Assembly: GCA_002690705.1 (NCBI GenBank)
Contig: NZFO01000021.1
Span: 129,594-193,593 of the forward strand
Direction of reading: 5' to 3'
DNA length: 64,000 bases
DNA from: Magnetovibrio sp.
GTDB lineage: Bacteria; Pseudomonadota; Alphaproteobacteria; Rhodospirillales; Casp-alpha2
This document shows, in pieces, positions 35,635-43,874 of the stretch. The notes below the pieces were generated by a model that had not been told where the DNA came from, ran no database searches, and worked only from the letters and a program-made list of their open reading frames with translations. The translations under genes and the position numbers were made by a program. Positions within the stretch are counted from its first letter, which is position 1. Each line of letters starts with the position of its first letter.

Positions 35635-36392
35635 TTAGCAGCTCCTTGATCATCACTTTCTGGACCCAACCCTAGCGCCTTACGTTTGAACAAATCACGT
35701 TCTAATACATATTCCTCGATTGCCGCTCCAGCCTTTGACCAATTTCGAGTACGTGGTCGAACAAAATTTGCCAACCCCATAGTAAACAAGAGCTTTAAAG
35801 GGAGGTGACGTATTAGACGTTTGACCAACTCCAAAAGCCAATCTTGCATTAAAGGCTGTCCTGTGCGCCGAAAGAACCCACGGATTATTCGGCTCTCCTC
35901 AATTTTTCCCGTAGCAAATATCTGCTCCGAAAATTCTTCATCAAAATGCATTGAAGGTGACTTTGGAGTATGTCCCTTGAGTTCCAGCCAATGCGATAAC
36001 GCTTTCATCACCCCCTCAGGCTGGACATCGCGAGGACAGACATAAGTGCATTTGTTGCACGAAACACACTGCCAGATAATGTCTTTGTCACGCAGCAATT
36101 CCTGCTCCATGCCCATCCGCACTAAGTAGATCCAAAACCGTGGATTGAAATCCGGATTGATCTCATTCACCGTGCATGAATTTGTACATGAACCGCATTG
36201 CCAACATCGATGAATGTTTGCCCCGCCGGGCAATGCTGCGATCTCATCTTCAATGTCTTCATTGTAATCCGTAACAACTCTGGATTCTATAAACGTACTC
36301 CAATGCCCGGACACATCGATCCCGTCAATTTCCAACTCATCATTGGTTATAATGTTTTCTGGCCGAATGAGATTTTGTTCATGTATGGGCAT
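35631..36392 (-). CDS. shdrC2: sHdrC2, 4Fe-4S ferredoxin-like subunit
   Basis: A 253-residue HdrC-like protein with two 4Fe-4S motifs: Cys63, 66, 69, 73 (CWQCGSCTNSC) and Cys109, 112, 115, 119-120 region (CVSCNKCTYVCP). The chain is longer than archaeal HdrC, with about 60 residues before the first motif and a helical C-terminal part. It transfers electrons within the sHdr complex. Ten bases separate it from the upstream unknown subunit gene. Confidence 0.92.
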   Translation of the reverse strand: MPIHEQNLIRPENIITNDELEIDGIDVSGHWSTFIESRVVTDYNEDIEDEIAALPGGANIHRCWQCGSCTNSCTVNEINPDFNPRFWIYLVRMGMEQELLRDKDIIWQCVSCNKCTYVCPRDVQPEGVMKALSHWLELKGHTPKSPSMHFDEEFSEQIFATGKIEESRIIRGFFRRTGQPLMQDWLLELVKRLIRHLPLKLLFTMGLANFVRPRTRNWSKAGAAIEEYVLERDLFKRKALGLGPESDDQGAAK

Positions 36393-36402
36393 TGAAATAA
36401 GC

Positions 36403-37266
36403 TCAATTCATCGCTTCTAAATCATTTAATTTAAGTCTCTTTCCATTGGCAAGTTTTACTCGAGTGCGACCACTGTCCGGATCAACTCCATCAAGTCCGA
36501 GCATTCGGCGCGTAAATTCCAAAGGATCTAATTCTGATGAAAAGTCCGTGCGAAGGAAGCTACCCCCCTGCTCGGAGATATAATCTGCATATATCTGCGC
36601 TAACAACAGGTCCGCATAAATCAGCACATCCCGAAAAACTCCATTGGAAGAGAGAAACTGGCTAAGCTCCTCCCGAAGGACCAGATGGGTCTCAAAAGTA
36701 TCGCGAACATCTAACGTTATGTGATCAATATCCTTCGCATACCAAATTTCACGAATAACCCCGGTATTTGACGATTGGTCCCAAACCCAACGGGTCATTA
36801 AGGGGTACTTCTCCATGTTGCTGAAGTGCAGTAATTCTGCAGCTAAATCACGAACCCAACGATGCAATTTATCCTCAGAAAACTGTCCACAAAAGGCCCG
36901 GATCCGATCATCAACATGCCTTTTATCCCCACCTTCCGCTAACAAAGCAACAACTGAATCTTTTAATCGCGAAAAATCGTCAGTTTCAATCCAACTGCCT
37001 ATACGCCGCCGCACAGGCGCTATGAACGCGCACAACCCAAGAAAGGTCTCTTTATCCAAGTTAGCAATTGCACTGGGGCTCAACACTTGCTCAAAGATTG
37101 ATTTTTTAAACTTAACCGCCGTGACAAATGCTTCAATGCCCCCATGGCTGTCACTAGAATTTAGCACCTTCTCGAAGCTTGAAGTGATACGAGGACCACT
37201 TAATTCAAGTACCGGACGAACCTCATCAGGAATGCGAACATCAGTTGATTTTGAAAATCCAAACAA
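36403..37266 (-). CDS. sHdr-cluster hypothetical protein between shdrA and shdrC2
   Basis: About 287 residues, soluble, without cysteine motifs or a family I recognise. In other sHdr loci a gene of unknown function also occupies the place between shdrA and shdrC2, so it is probably a constant part of the system. Start choice matters: TTG 37299 overlaps shdrA, but TTG 37266 has GGAG seven bases upstream (within the end of shdrA) and gives FGFSKSTDVRIPDE as the N terminus; I prefer it. The part HFSNMEKYPLMTRWVWDQSSN and IREIWYAKDIDHITLDVRD look conserved. Confidence 0.82.
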   Translation of the reverse strand: MFGFSKSTDVRIPDEVRPVLELSGPRITSSFEKVLNSSDSHGGIEAFVTAVKFKKSIFEQVLSPSAIANLDKETFLGLCAFIAPVRRRIGSWIETDDFSRLKDSVVALLAEGGDKRHVDDRIRAFCGQFSEDKLHRWVRDLAAELLHFSNMEKYPLMTRWVWDQSSNTGVIREIWYAKDIDHITLDVRDTFETHLVLREELSQFLSSNGVFRDVLIYADLLLAQIYADYISEQGGSFLRTDFSSELDPLEFTRRMLGLDGVDPDSGRTRVKLANGKRLKLNDLEAMN

Positions 37267-37270
37267 ATCT

Positions 37271-38320
37271 CTACTCCGCCGCCTCGGGCAACCCTTCAAC
37301 TATCGACAGCGCGGCCAAAGCTGCACCTTGGGCCTGGGCTATTGAATCATCGATAGTTTCTGGACCAGTCGCCGCACCCGCGACAAAAACTCCCTCCCGA
37401 GACGTTCGCGCAACGCCCTCGTATGTATTCTGACAGTGAATATGCCCATGTTTTTGTAACTGTACGCCAAAAGTCGATGCTATCATGACATTCTCTACAT
37501 TTGGATCCATACCAATCGCATGAACAACCAGATCAAATGGTATAGTGATCGGGCGTTTCACAAGGGTATCCTCGCCTTTTACGATTAAGCGCTCCCCATC
37601 CGATGTAACCTCGGCTATGCGGGCTTTTATGTACTTGACCTTAAATTCCTCCTGAGAGCGCCAATAATACAAATCTTCGTAAAGCCCAAAAGTACGGATA
37701 TCCATGTAATAGATATAGACGTGGCAGTCTGGCAGTTCCTCTCGAATTTCCATCGCCATATTAGAGGATACAGTACAGCATATTTTAGAGCACCACTCCC
37801 TCCCAATCTGACGATCACGTGAACCCACACATAATAAAATCGCAACACGTCTGGGTTTTCTCCCATCAGAAGGACACCGGACGCCTTGGCCACTCGACAT
37901 CATCTGCTCGACTTGGGTCGTGGTTACAACGTCCTGAAAGGTGCCAAATCCCCATTCTGGCTTATTTACGGAGTCAAAATGCGTGAATCCTGTACAAAGA
38001 ATAGCCGCCGCTGCCTCGACGGTATCTTCGTTACTTAACTTTGCTGTAAAATGGCCCGGCTGACCGTCAAACGCAGCAACACTCAGCCCAGTCCGGATCT
38101 CTACATTTTCACTGGCTTCCACCCGAGACACCATTCCACCGATTGCGTCCTTCGCCCACTCACCGGTGGGCACTAGCTTTGCGTATCCAGATAGAATCGG
38201 TGCGCCCCCAAGTTGATTTTCTTTTTCGACTAAAATGACCTTCTGTCCTACGGCCAATAGAGCTTGTGCGGCAGCAAGACCCGACGGCCCACCGCCAACA
38301 ACTAAAATAGGTTTTGACAT
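37271..38320 (-). CDS. shdrA: sHdrA, FAD-binding HdrA-like subunit
   Basis: A 349-residue flavoprotein. The dinucleotide-binding motif PILVVGGGPSGLAAAQAL begins at residue 4, and a second conserved end GVFVAGAATGPETIDDSIAQAQGAA closes the FAD fold. A cysteine cluster (VGSRDRQIGREWCSKICC, about residues 165-185) matches the iron-sulfur region of HdrA. It lacks the extra ferredoxin domains of methanogen HdrA, as usual for sHdr. ATG 38320 is chosen; the longer frame to 38401 overlaps shdrB1. Confidence 0.93.
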   Translation of the reverse strand: MSKPILVVGGGPSGLAAAQALLAVGQKVILVEKENQLGGAPILSGYAKLVPTGEWAKDAIGGMVSRVEASENVEIRTGLSVAAFDGQPGHFTAKLSNEDTVEAAAAILCTGFTHFDSVNKPEWGFGTFQDVVTTTQVEQMMSSGQGVRCPSDGRKPRRVAILLCVGSRDRQIGREWCSKICCTVSSNMAMEIREELPDCHVYIYYMDIRTFGLYEDLYYWRSQEEFKVKYIKARIAEVTSDGERLIVKGEDTLVKRPITIPFDLVVHAIGMDPNVENVMIASTFGVQLQKHGHIHCQNTYEGVARTSREGVFVAGAATGPETIDDSIAQAQGAALAALSIVEGLPEAAE

Positions 38321-38330
38321 AATATTACCT

Positions 38331-39680
38331 TCAGCCCACTGCCGGTTTTTGAAATCCTGGCCCAGATGTAATTCTAAGTCTTGGATCATAGAGGCGCTCA
38401 CCTTTACCCTGCTTGACCTCTTCTAAGTAAGCTTCGAATTCGGATTTTGCTTTTTCCCAATCGACACCAATCTTCTCGAGAAGGCCCTCAAATGCAGATG
38501 CATGCCAGTGAAGTTGCACAATCTTGTAGGGGTCCGCCCCACAGGCTATTGCAGCAAACTGGCAATCGGCCATCACAGGTAATGAGACATCTTTACCAAC
38601 AGCTTGCCCAATCCACTGGTTTTTGTCGAGAGTAGTGATACAACCTGTGTCATGGCCGATCATTACGTCAGCTTTCGCCTCTTCGACGGCAACTTTAATT
38701 TTACGGTCAATTGCAAAAGAACGCGTAAACTCGCGTTCGGAAATTATATGCCGGAAACCAAACCCACAACAATCATACCACGTAGAGTAGTCGATTACTT
38801 GTGCGCCCAGCGCTTCTATAAGACCGGTGGATACAGCAACTCTATTTCCCTCTAAAATCTCATCATCATAGATCGCATCCTCAGGAATCATTTTATAGAC
38901 ATGGCAAGCTGGATGGATGGTTGCCCGAACCCCACTCACATCAATTTCACGCATAGCGTTGATTTCTGGTCGCATCACATGTAGCCATTCTGAGTAATGA
39001 ACAATCTCTTCAGGAATTAGAAGCTTTCCATCAACGAGACGGCCAAGCTTGTCTAAAACCTTTCGTACACGCTCACGTAATTCTGCCGAATGAAGCAGGA
39101 ACCCGCGAATTTCTTTATAATTGCCGAAAGATGTTCCGCAGTGCACGAGTGGATAAAAATGACCATCCTCGTGTCCCTGAACTTTGCCAGATACATATGC
39201 TTGGTGGAAGTTTCTCAGAAATACAGCGGCTAAACTCTCTACATTTCCTATACCTGAACCATGGTAGTTCCAAGCTGTACACGAGGTTTGATCCGTTTCA
39301 TCCAAATAAGAAGTGCCAAGTCGGTTCTGAAGCCATAGCAATGAAGTTGGGTACCCTGGAATATTTCCACATTGGCCGCAGGACTTGTGATGCCAAAGTT
39401 GCGTAGTTGGAATTTTTTTATCCCAACCGAACAGAGTTTTGACCATCTTTGGCTGATGTGCATTCGTAATACGATGAACTGCGATCTCACCATCTTTTTC
39501 AAGCTGCCACATGATGTCACGGACATCCTCAACCCGCTCCTTATTGGTAAGCATCGACCGCTTGTCGACGCGCGCCTCAACCCAAGCTGTTGCCGCCCGA
39601 GCATCATCAGGGGACAGTTTGGCATTATTCCATTCACTACCATGCCCTGTAAGGCGCTCACCACAGTTAGAATCATTCAT
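38331..39680 (-). CDS. shdrB1: sHdrB1, heterodisulfide reductase B-like subunit
   Basis: A 449-residue HdrB-like subunit. CCG-type cluster motifs are KSCGQCGNIPGY (about residues 97-108), HPACHVYKM, WYDCCGFGF and HDTGCITTL, and a second cysteine pair lies near CQFAAIACGADP. It is larger than sHdrB2 because of an N-terminal extension and loops, as in other sHdrB1. A GGGAG site precedes the ATG. Catalytic subunit of the sHdr complex in the cytoplasm. Confidence 0.92.
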   Translation of the reverse strand: MNDSNCGERLTGHGSEWNNAKLSPDDARAATAWVEARVDKRSMLTNKERVEDVRDIMWQLEKDGEIAVHRITNAHQPKMVKTLFGWDKKIPTTQLWHHKSCGQCGNIPGYPTSLLWLQNRLGTSYLDETDQTSCTAWNYHGSGIGNVESLAAVFLRNFHQAYVSGKVQGHEDGHFYPLVHCGTSFGNYKEIRGFLLHSAELRERVRKVLDKLGRLVDGKLLIPEEIVHYSEWLHVMRPEINAMREIDVSGVRATIHPACHVYKMIPEDAIYDDEILEGNRVAVSTGLIEALGAQVIDYSTWYDCCGFGFRHIISEREFTRSFAIDRKIKVAVEEAKADVMIGHDTGCITTLDKNQWIGQAVGKDVSLPVMADCQFAAIACGADPYKIVQLHWHASAFEGLLEKIGVDWEKAKSEFEAYLEEVKQGKGERLYDPRLRITSGPGFQKPAVG

Positions 39681-39727
39681 ATTTAACTCTCCCTATCATC
39701 CCTAGCAAAAGTTGAGGTGATTAAAAT

Positions 39728-40468
39728 TTAATCGTCTTGGTCTTCAAGCCAGTCCTCATAGTCTTCACGCTTTTCATCCATAATGTCTGAAATTACATCA
39801 AACAAATTCTCGTCGATAGTTTCCAGCTGCTCAAGAACGCCAGTCATCTCCCAAATCGTGTAGAGTTCAACCGAAGTTTTCAAATTTACTTCCCAAGCGG
39901 TCTCCGTGGTATTCAACGTCGGCATGGGAATAGCTTGGCGCAGTAATTTTAATGGGGCGTCAATCTTGGCAATATTTGGCCCCCAATCTGCAAAGTGCTC
40001 GGGATTGATCATGTCCGGGGCCAACTGATTACCAGTTGAAATCAACTTTAACATCACCCTGCTAAATGGCCTAAGCACATCCTTGGCCGATTGCATGCCG
40101 TGCTTTATGGCAACTTCACGCATAATCATAACAAGGCCGCCCGGTGAATTTCCAAACGGACATCGCGCCGCGCAGGTATAACACTGGGCGCATGACCAGA
40201 TTTTTTCCTGCATTGCATCATAAATACCTTCAAGATTCTCTGTCCACAAAAGCTGAACAATCTCTCGAGGCGAAAAATCGTAATAATGTGCAGCAGGACA
40301 GGTTGCAGTGCAAATGCCGCAATTAAGGCAACCGTTCAACTCATGATCAAACCTTATATCCTTTTGGATATCCACAAACACTTCTTCAAGATCGTTGCGG
40401 TTCATTATTGGCGCTTCGGATACAGGATCGCCAATATATTTTTGAATACGAGTGGTTCCAGACTGCAC
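39728..40468 (-). CDS. shdrC1: sHdrC1, 4Fe-4S ferredoxin-like subunit
   Basis: A 246-residue HdrC-like protein. Two 4Fe-4S motifs are complete: Cys47, 50, 53, 57 (GCLNCGICTATCP) and Cys93, 96, 99, 103 (SCAQCYTCAARCP). The acidic C-terminal tail (EDWLEDQDD) is notable. Start is GTG, with AAGG about 8 bases before it. It follows dsrE by 11 bases and opens the shdr run. Confidence 0.92.
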   Translation of the reverse strand: MQSGTTRIQKYIGDPVSEAPIMNRNDLEEVFVDIQKDIRFDHELNGCLNCGICTATCPAAHYYDFSPREIVQLLWTENLEGIYDAMQEKIWSCAQCYTCAARCPFGNSPGGLVMIMREVAIKHGMQSAKDVLRPFSRVMLKLISTGNQLAPDMINPEHFADWGPNIAKIDAPLKLLRQAIPMPTLNTTETAWEVNLKTSVELYTIWEMTGVLEQLETIDENLFDVISDIMDEKREDYEDWLEDQDD

Positions 40469-40479
40469 TTTGTTACCTT

Positions 40480-40860
40480 TTAATAGGTTAAGACCCGGGT
40501 ATTATCGTCTTCCATAACCTGTTCGATCACATGGGCACCACCCACAATTCCCTCACATTCAGGGATCAAGTCGGTCTCTGTCATATCGAAAAGATCTAAA
40601 TTCGGGGAACAGCAGTAAAATTTACATCCGGCTTCGTGGGCGTCTTTTATGAAGTCATAAACAGTTTTTGGGGAGCCTTCTTTAACGACTAATTGCTCAG
40701 CCACGCCGATTTTCATTAATTGCCCCGCAGTGGCGGTACAAATAACTTCCACTTCATAATCCATAGCTGCCGCCACAGTCGCTTGAAAAAATGGCGCCCC
40801 AAGCTCCTCCCCATTACGAGGATCTGTATTCACCATTATGATGACAAGTTTTTCTGCCAA
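40480..40860 (-). CDS. DsrE-family sulfur-transfer protein
   Basis: A 126-residue DsrE-like protein (DsrE3 type) of the kind found with TusA and sHdr genes; it passes cytoplasmic sulfane sulfur between TusA and later carriers. The reactive cysteines are Cys83-Cys84 in GCKFYCCSPNLDLF. The start is TTG 40860, since no ATG precedes the first beta strand (KLVIIMVNTDP). It is followed by shdrC1 at 11 bases. Confidence 0.87.
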   Translation of the reverse strand: MAEKLVIIMVNTDPRNGEELGAPFFQATVAAAMDYEVEVICTATAGQLMKIGVAEQLVVKEGSPKTVYDFIKDAHEAGCKFYCCSPNLDLFDMTETDLIPECEGIVGGAHVIEQVMEDDNTRVLTY

Positions 40861-40966
40861 GGCTTAAAATCCTGTTTTAAAAAAATCCCTTATAAAACTA
40901 TGAAGAGGTGTAGATGTATTACCCAAGAAACACAATATATAAAAATTGAATATGTGACAAGCAGTG

Positions 40967-41719
40967 TCAGGCTACGTTTCCCATCCATCCCGCTCTTTGG
41001 ACCACCCCAGTCATTATTAACACAAGGGCATCCTCGATGGCTTTTTGTTTCTGCCGCAAGATTGCAAGCTCACTGCCAATATTATTTGGAGACTCATCAA
41101 ATTCCATTACGAGATCCTCAATCATTGCAACTTTTAAGCCCGGGTGGCCAGCGAAACCAAAACAATTTTCAGCCACCTGAAAAACCATCGCATTTCCCTT
41201 ATTGTCCTCCGCCAAGACCTCAGCGTGGGGAGGGACCTCAAAAGCATCCCGCATGTATGTTGCAACCGGGAATGTCTCAGGTAAATAGCCGTTTAAAGCC
41301 CTTTTGTCGGTGCGACGAGCTTCTTTCACACAAAACTGCAGCGGTGAACTTGACACCATGCCGCCACTTGCCAGCGCCAAAATTTGGGCGCCAAGTCCAA
41401 TGCCCAAAACTGATGTGCCCTGTAGCATGCAATCACGAACCAATTGGACTTCTTCTTTAAGAGTTGGCAAATCACAGCAGCCAGCCGACCCCCATGGACC
41501 ACCGCCAAGAAGAACTATACCATCGGTGAATTTTACTGTGGCGGGCAATCGGCCTTCCGACGTATGCGGACGCATATATGTAAACCCGATGGATCGACCC
41601 TCAAGATGATCTTCTATTAAACCCAAATATTCACTGTCTGTATGCTGAATAACATATAGCGAGCGTCGTTTAATAGCAAAACCAGCATGATTTCGGCCTT
41701 CAATTTCCTGCAGGCTCAC
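40967..41719 (-). CDS. Class I glutamine amidotransferase-like protein lacking the catalytic Cys
   Basis: A 250-residue protein with the class I glutaminase fold: the oxyanion strand GIVLLGGGPWGS, the nucleophile elbow VLGIGLGAQILA and the late GFAGHPG. In active enzymes the elbow reads GxCxGHQ; here residue 108 is glycine and residue 111 alanine, so the nucleophile and the following His are lost, while the distal histidine near residue 193 remains. It is therefore probably not a glutaminase, perhaps a binding or regulatory protein. Its GTG start overlaps the slpl(AB) stop (GTGA), which ties it to lipoate attachment. Confidence 0.82.
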   Translation of the reverse strand: MSLQEIEGRNHAGFAIKRRSLYVIQHTDSEYLGLIEDHLEGRSIGFTYMRPHTSEGRLPATVKFTDGIVLLGGGPWGSAGCCDLPTLKEEVQLVRDCMLQGTSVLGIGLGAQILALASGGMVSSSPLQFCVKEARRTDKRALNGYLPETFPVATYMRDAFEVPPHAEVLAEDNKGNAMVFQVAENCFGFAGHPGLKVAMIEDLVMEFDESPNNIGSELAILRQKQKAIEDALVLIMTGVVQRAGWMGNVA

Positions 41720-42780
41720 CCCGAAACAGCCTCGACGAGGACTTCCCGGATATCTTCTGGAGCCAATGTAATAGCATCAACCATTGTTTTCGCAAAAAAT
41801 CTGTCTACCGCCGCTCTCAAGTCTTTTTTCTCTACTCCTCGCAAATCCGCCTCCAAGTCGAAAATCACTCGCGGGGGGGTCACAAAAAAATCCCCCGTAA
41901 TTAAAACTTCGCGAATTCTCTGGGATGATGGCCCTTCCAATCGCACAAATACCGTAATGGTGCCACCCGATCCATGGTGACTCGCGCTCTGCGTTCCTGT
42001 CTGATCATGTAGACCATCAATACTATAGACAAATTCGTCTCTGCCAATCTCTGTATCATGAATCTCTTTTGCCCGTAGTTCTTCTATCTCACTCACCGCA
42101 CCCTCATTGATATCAATCCGAAGATATTCCGCAAAGCCCTCCAGCATATGTTTCTGGATAGTCAACAAGCTTGGTAAGTTTTCACCGATTTGAGTGCGCA
42201 ACGTGGTAACCCTTTGAGCAACATCATCGAGATTACGCTTGGCAAGTTTGGCCTGGGGCACGTTAAGAGTATTCAGCATATCTTTGGGGTTCATATCAAT
42301 TAAAAGTGTTCCTTGATAAAATAGAACGTCACCATCAAAAAAACCGCCGGTTCCACATATTTTTTGACCATTGACTTCAATGTCATTGCGCGGTCGATAT
42401 TTCGTATCAACACCAAGACGAGATAAGCCCGCAGCGGCGGCTTCGCAGATGCACTTCGCCGCTGTATTTAAATCACCAATGCCGAGATGGGCTCGCTTGA
42501 AAACCAACTCCCAACCCAATTGGCCCTCGTCAAAATATATGGCCCCTCCCCCCGTAATCCGTCGAGCAATTCCAATACTTTTTTTTCTACAATATTCGAG
42601 TTTAATTTCGCGCCTGAGATCCTGATGGAGGCCAACTAATGCCGTTGGCGGAAATCGTAAAAAGCGGATAGTATCTGGAATATCATCGGCCAGTCGACTA
42701 TCAATCAAAGCCTTATCAAAAGCGATATTATCTCGACCGCTGCGGAGCCCGGTATTAATAACGCGGAATTCGGGGGCCAT
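41716..42780 (-). CDS. slpl(AB): Lipoate-protein ligase sLpl(AB), sHdr-associated
   Basis: A 354-residue LplA-family ligase with the small LplB-like domain fused at the C terminus. The catalytic domain shows RRITGGGAIYFDEGQLGWELV (lipoate/AMP loop, split across residues 94-114), NDIEVNGQKICGTGG with the catalytic lysine, and FYQGTLLIDM. The C-terminal domain begins near residue 270 (ITVFVRLEGPSSQRIREVLITGDFF, in two strands). This form is specific to LbpA maturation, attaching octanoate or lipoate before LipS1/LipS2 sulfur insertion. It lies in the same run as lipS1-lipT-lipS2. Confidence 0.92.
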   Translation of the reverse strand: MAPEFRVINTGLRSGRDNIAFDKALIDSRLADDIPDTIRFLRFPPTALVGLHQDLRREIKLEYCRKKSIGIARRITGGGAIYFDEGQLGWELVFKRAHLGIGDLNTAAKCICEAAAAGLSRLGVDTKYRPRNDIEVNGQKICGTGGFFDGDVLFYQGTLLIDMNPKDMLNTLNVPQAKLAKRNLDDVAQRVTTLRTQIGENLPSLLTIQKHMLEGFAEYLRIDINEGAVSEIEELRAKEIHDTEIGRDEFVYSIDGLHDQTGTQSASHHGSGGTITVFVRLEGPSSQRIREVLITGDFFVTPPRVIFDLEADLRGVEKKDLRAAVDRFFAKTMVDAITLAPEDIREVLVEAVSG

Positions 42781-42898
42781 ATCCTAACCATTCAATCTGT
42801 AAAAATTAATCCATAATCTAAACGCTGATGTTAGCGGTTCAAGTCAATACTATAACTGATTAAACGGCGTATGGATTTGATATTTGTAAGGGATGAGA

Positions 42899-43819
42899 TT
42901 AATTCGACCTTTTTCGTTGTCGTAGAAGAGTTACTCCGGAAATAAAAAAATTTAACGCGAATAATAGGAAAATTATCAGTGCTAATTTAGTTGTTAATAC
43001 TCGGTGATCATGGGTCCATCGACCCATATGAATTGGATAACCAATGACGAAATGTCCACTTATCAGAAAGTTGCGGGGATAGGTTGCAAACCACGTAGCT
43101 TGGCGAAGTTGTAACACAGGTGTAGAAATATGACCCGATTCGAACAATATCTGTGTGGTCGGGCCTCGCACCTTTTCACCGATGAAGTGAGCAGTATATG
43201 GGCCATAATCTACGTCGATGGTACTCTTTGTCCCAGATTTAAATCGTTTTAGTATATCTGCCATGCTTAATATTCTTCTGCTATCGTGGTCACGAAAGAT
43301 TGCTGCGTGTTGCACGTCAACAACCTCCCATTGATTATTTTTTGGATTATAGAATTCTGCGACAGAATGACCCTCGCCGGGCGGCCAGCCGGACGGCAGC
43401 AAGTGCCACTCTCTAGCTTTAAGTCTTTGCGACCAAGCCGCAATGATAAAAAGCATCGTTGCATCGGTGCACAAAAGTGTTTTGACTTGAGCCTGAGCCA
43501 ACCACCTTTCGAAGGTTATATTCTCATACGAAGGCATACCGCGGTCTTTACCTAAAGGGCTATATTCGCGAATGGTGTTTAGGGTGGCCCTAAGCCCAGC
43601 ATCAGTTGTGATGTCGGCCCAATCAAGTTCGAGATTTCCATTTAAACGCCCATCCTCGAAGGCGGGAGTGAAATTTCCGTGGTCATTAACAAGCTCCACC
43701 AATTGTAGTGGCAACGGAATAAAACGTAAGTAGTAGCGGTCGAACCAAACATGCAGTCCACTAACAACCAAAATGACAAGTGTAACGCTGAGGGTACGAC
43801 TTGAAGTTAAAAGTGTCAT
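42899..43819 (-). CDS. Membrane-anchored transglutaminase-fold protein
   Basis: A protein of about 306 residues with membrane segments at both ends (about residues 8-24 and 280-300) and a soluble part between, probably periplasmic. The central region has a transglutaminase-like cysteine-histidine-aspartate triad: Cys117 in TLLCTDATML, His151 in PGEGHSVAEFYNP and Asp168 in QWEVVDVQHA. ATG 43819 is preferred over TTG 43825. It is transcribed between lipS2 and slpl(AB), with gaps of 55 and 118 bases. I know no sHdr partner of this fold; it may be a passenger gene or an unrecognised member of the system. Confidence 0.72.
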   Translation of the reverse strand: MTLLTSSRTLSVTLVILVVSGLHVWFDRYYLRFIPLPLQLVELVNDHGNFTPAFEDGRLNGNLELDWADITTDAGLRATLNTIREYSPLGKDRGMPSYENITFERWLAQAQVKTLLCTDATMLFIIAAWSQRLKAREWHLLPSGWPPGEGHSVAEFYNPKNNQWEVVDVQHAAIFRDHDSRRILSMADILKRFKSGTKSTIDVDYGPYTAHFIGEKVRGPTTQILFESGHISTPVLQLRQATWFATYPRNFLISGHFVIGYPIHMGRWTHDHRVLTTKLALIIFLLFALNFFISGVTLLRQRKRSN

Positions 43820-43874
43820 AATCAATTAAAGCTCGGCAGATTCTCATACAGTCTTAGTGATGAATTAATTACCA

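Noticed and set aside
40720-41460. 246-codon plus-strand frame opposite dsrE and the glutaminase-like gene
   Set aside because: Its translation is low-complexity and proline/histidine-rich without any domain; the minus-strand genes are well supported.
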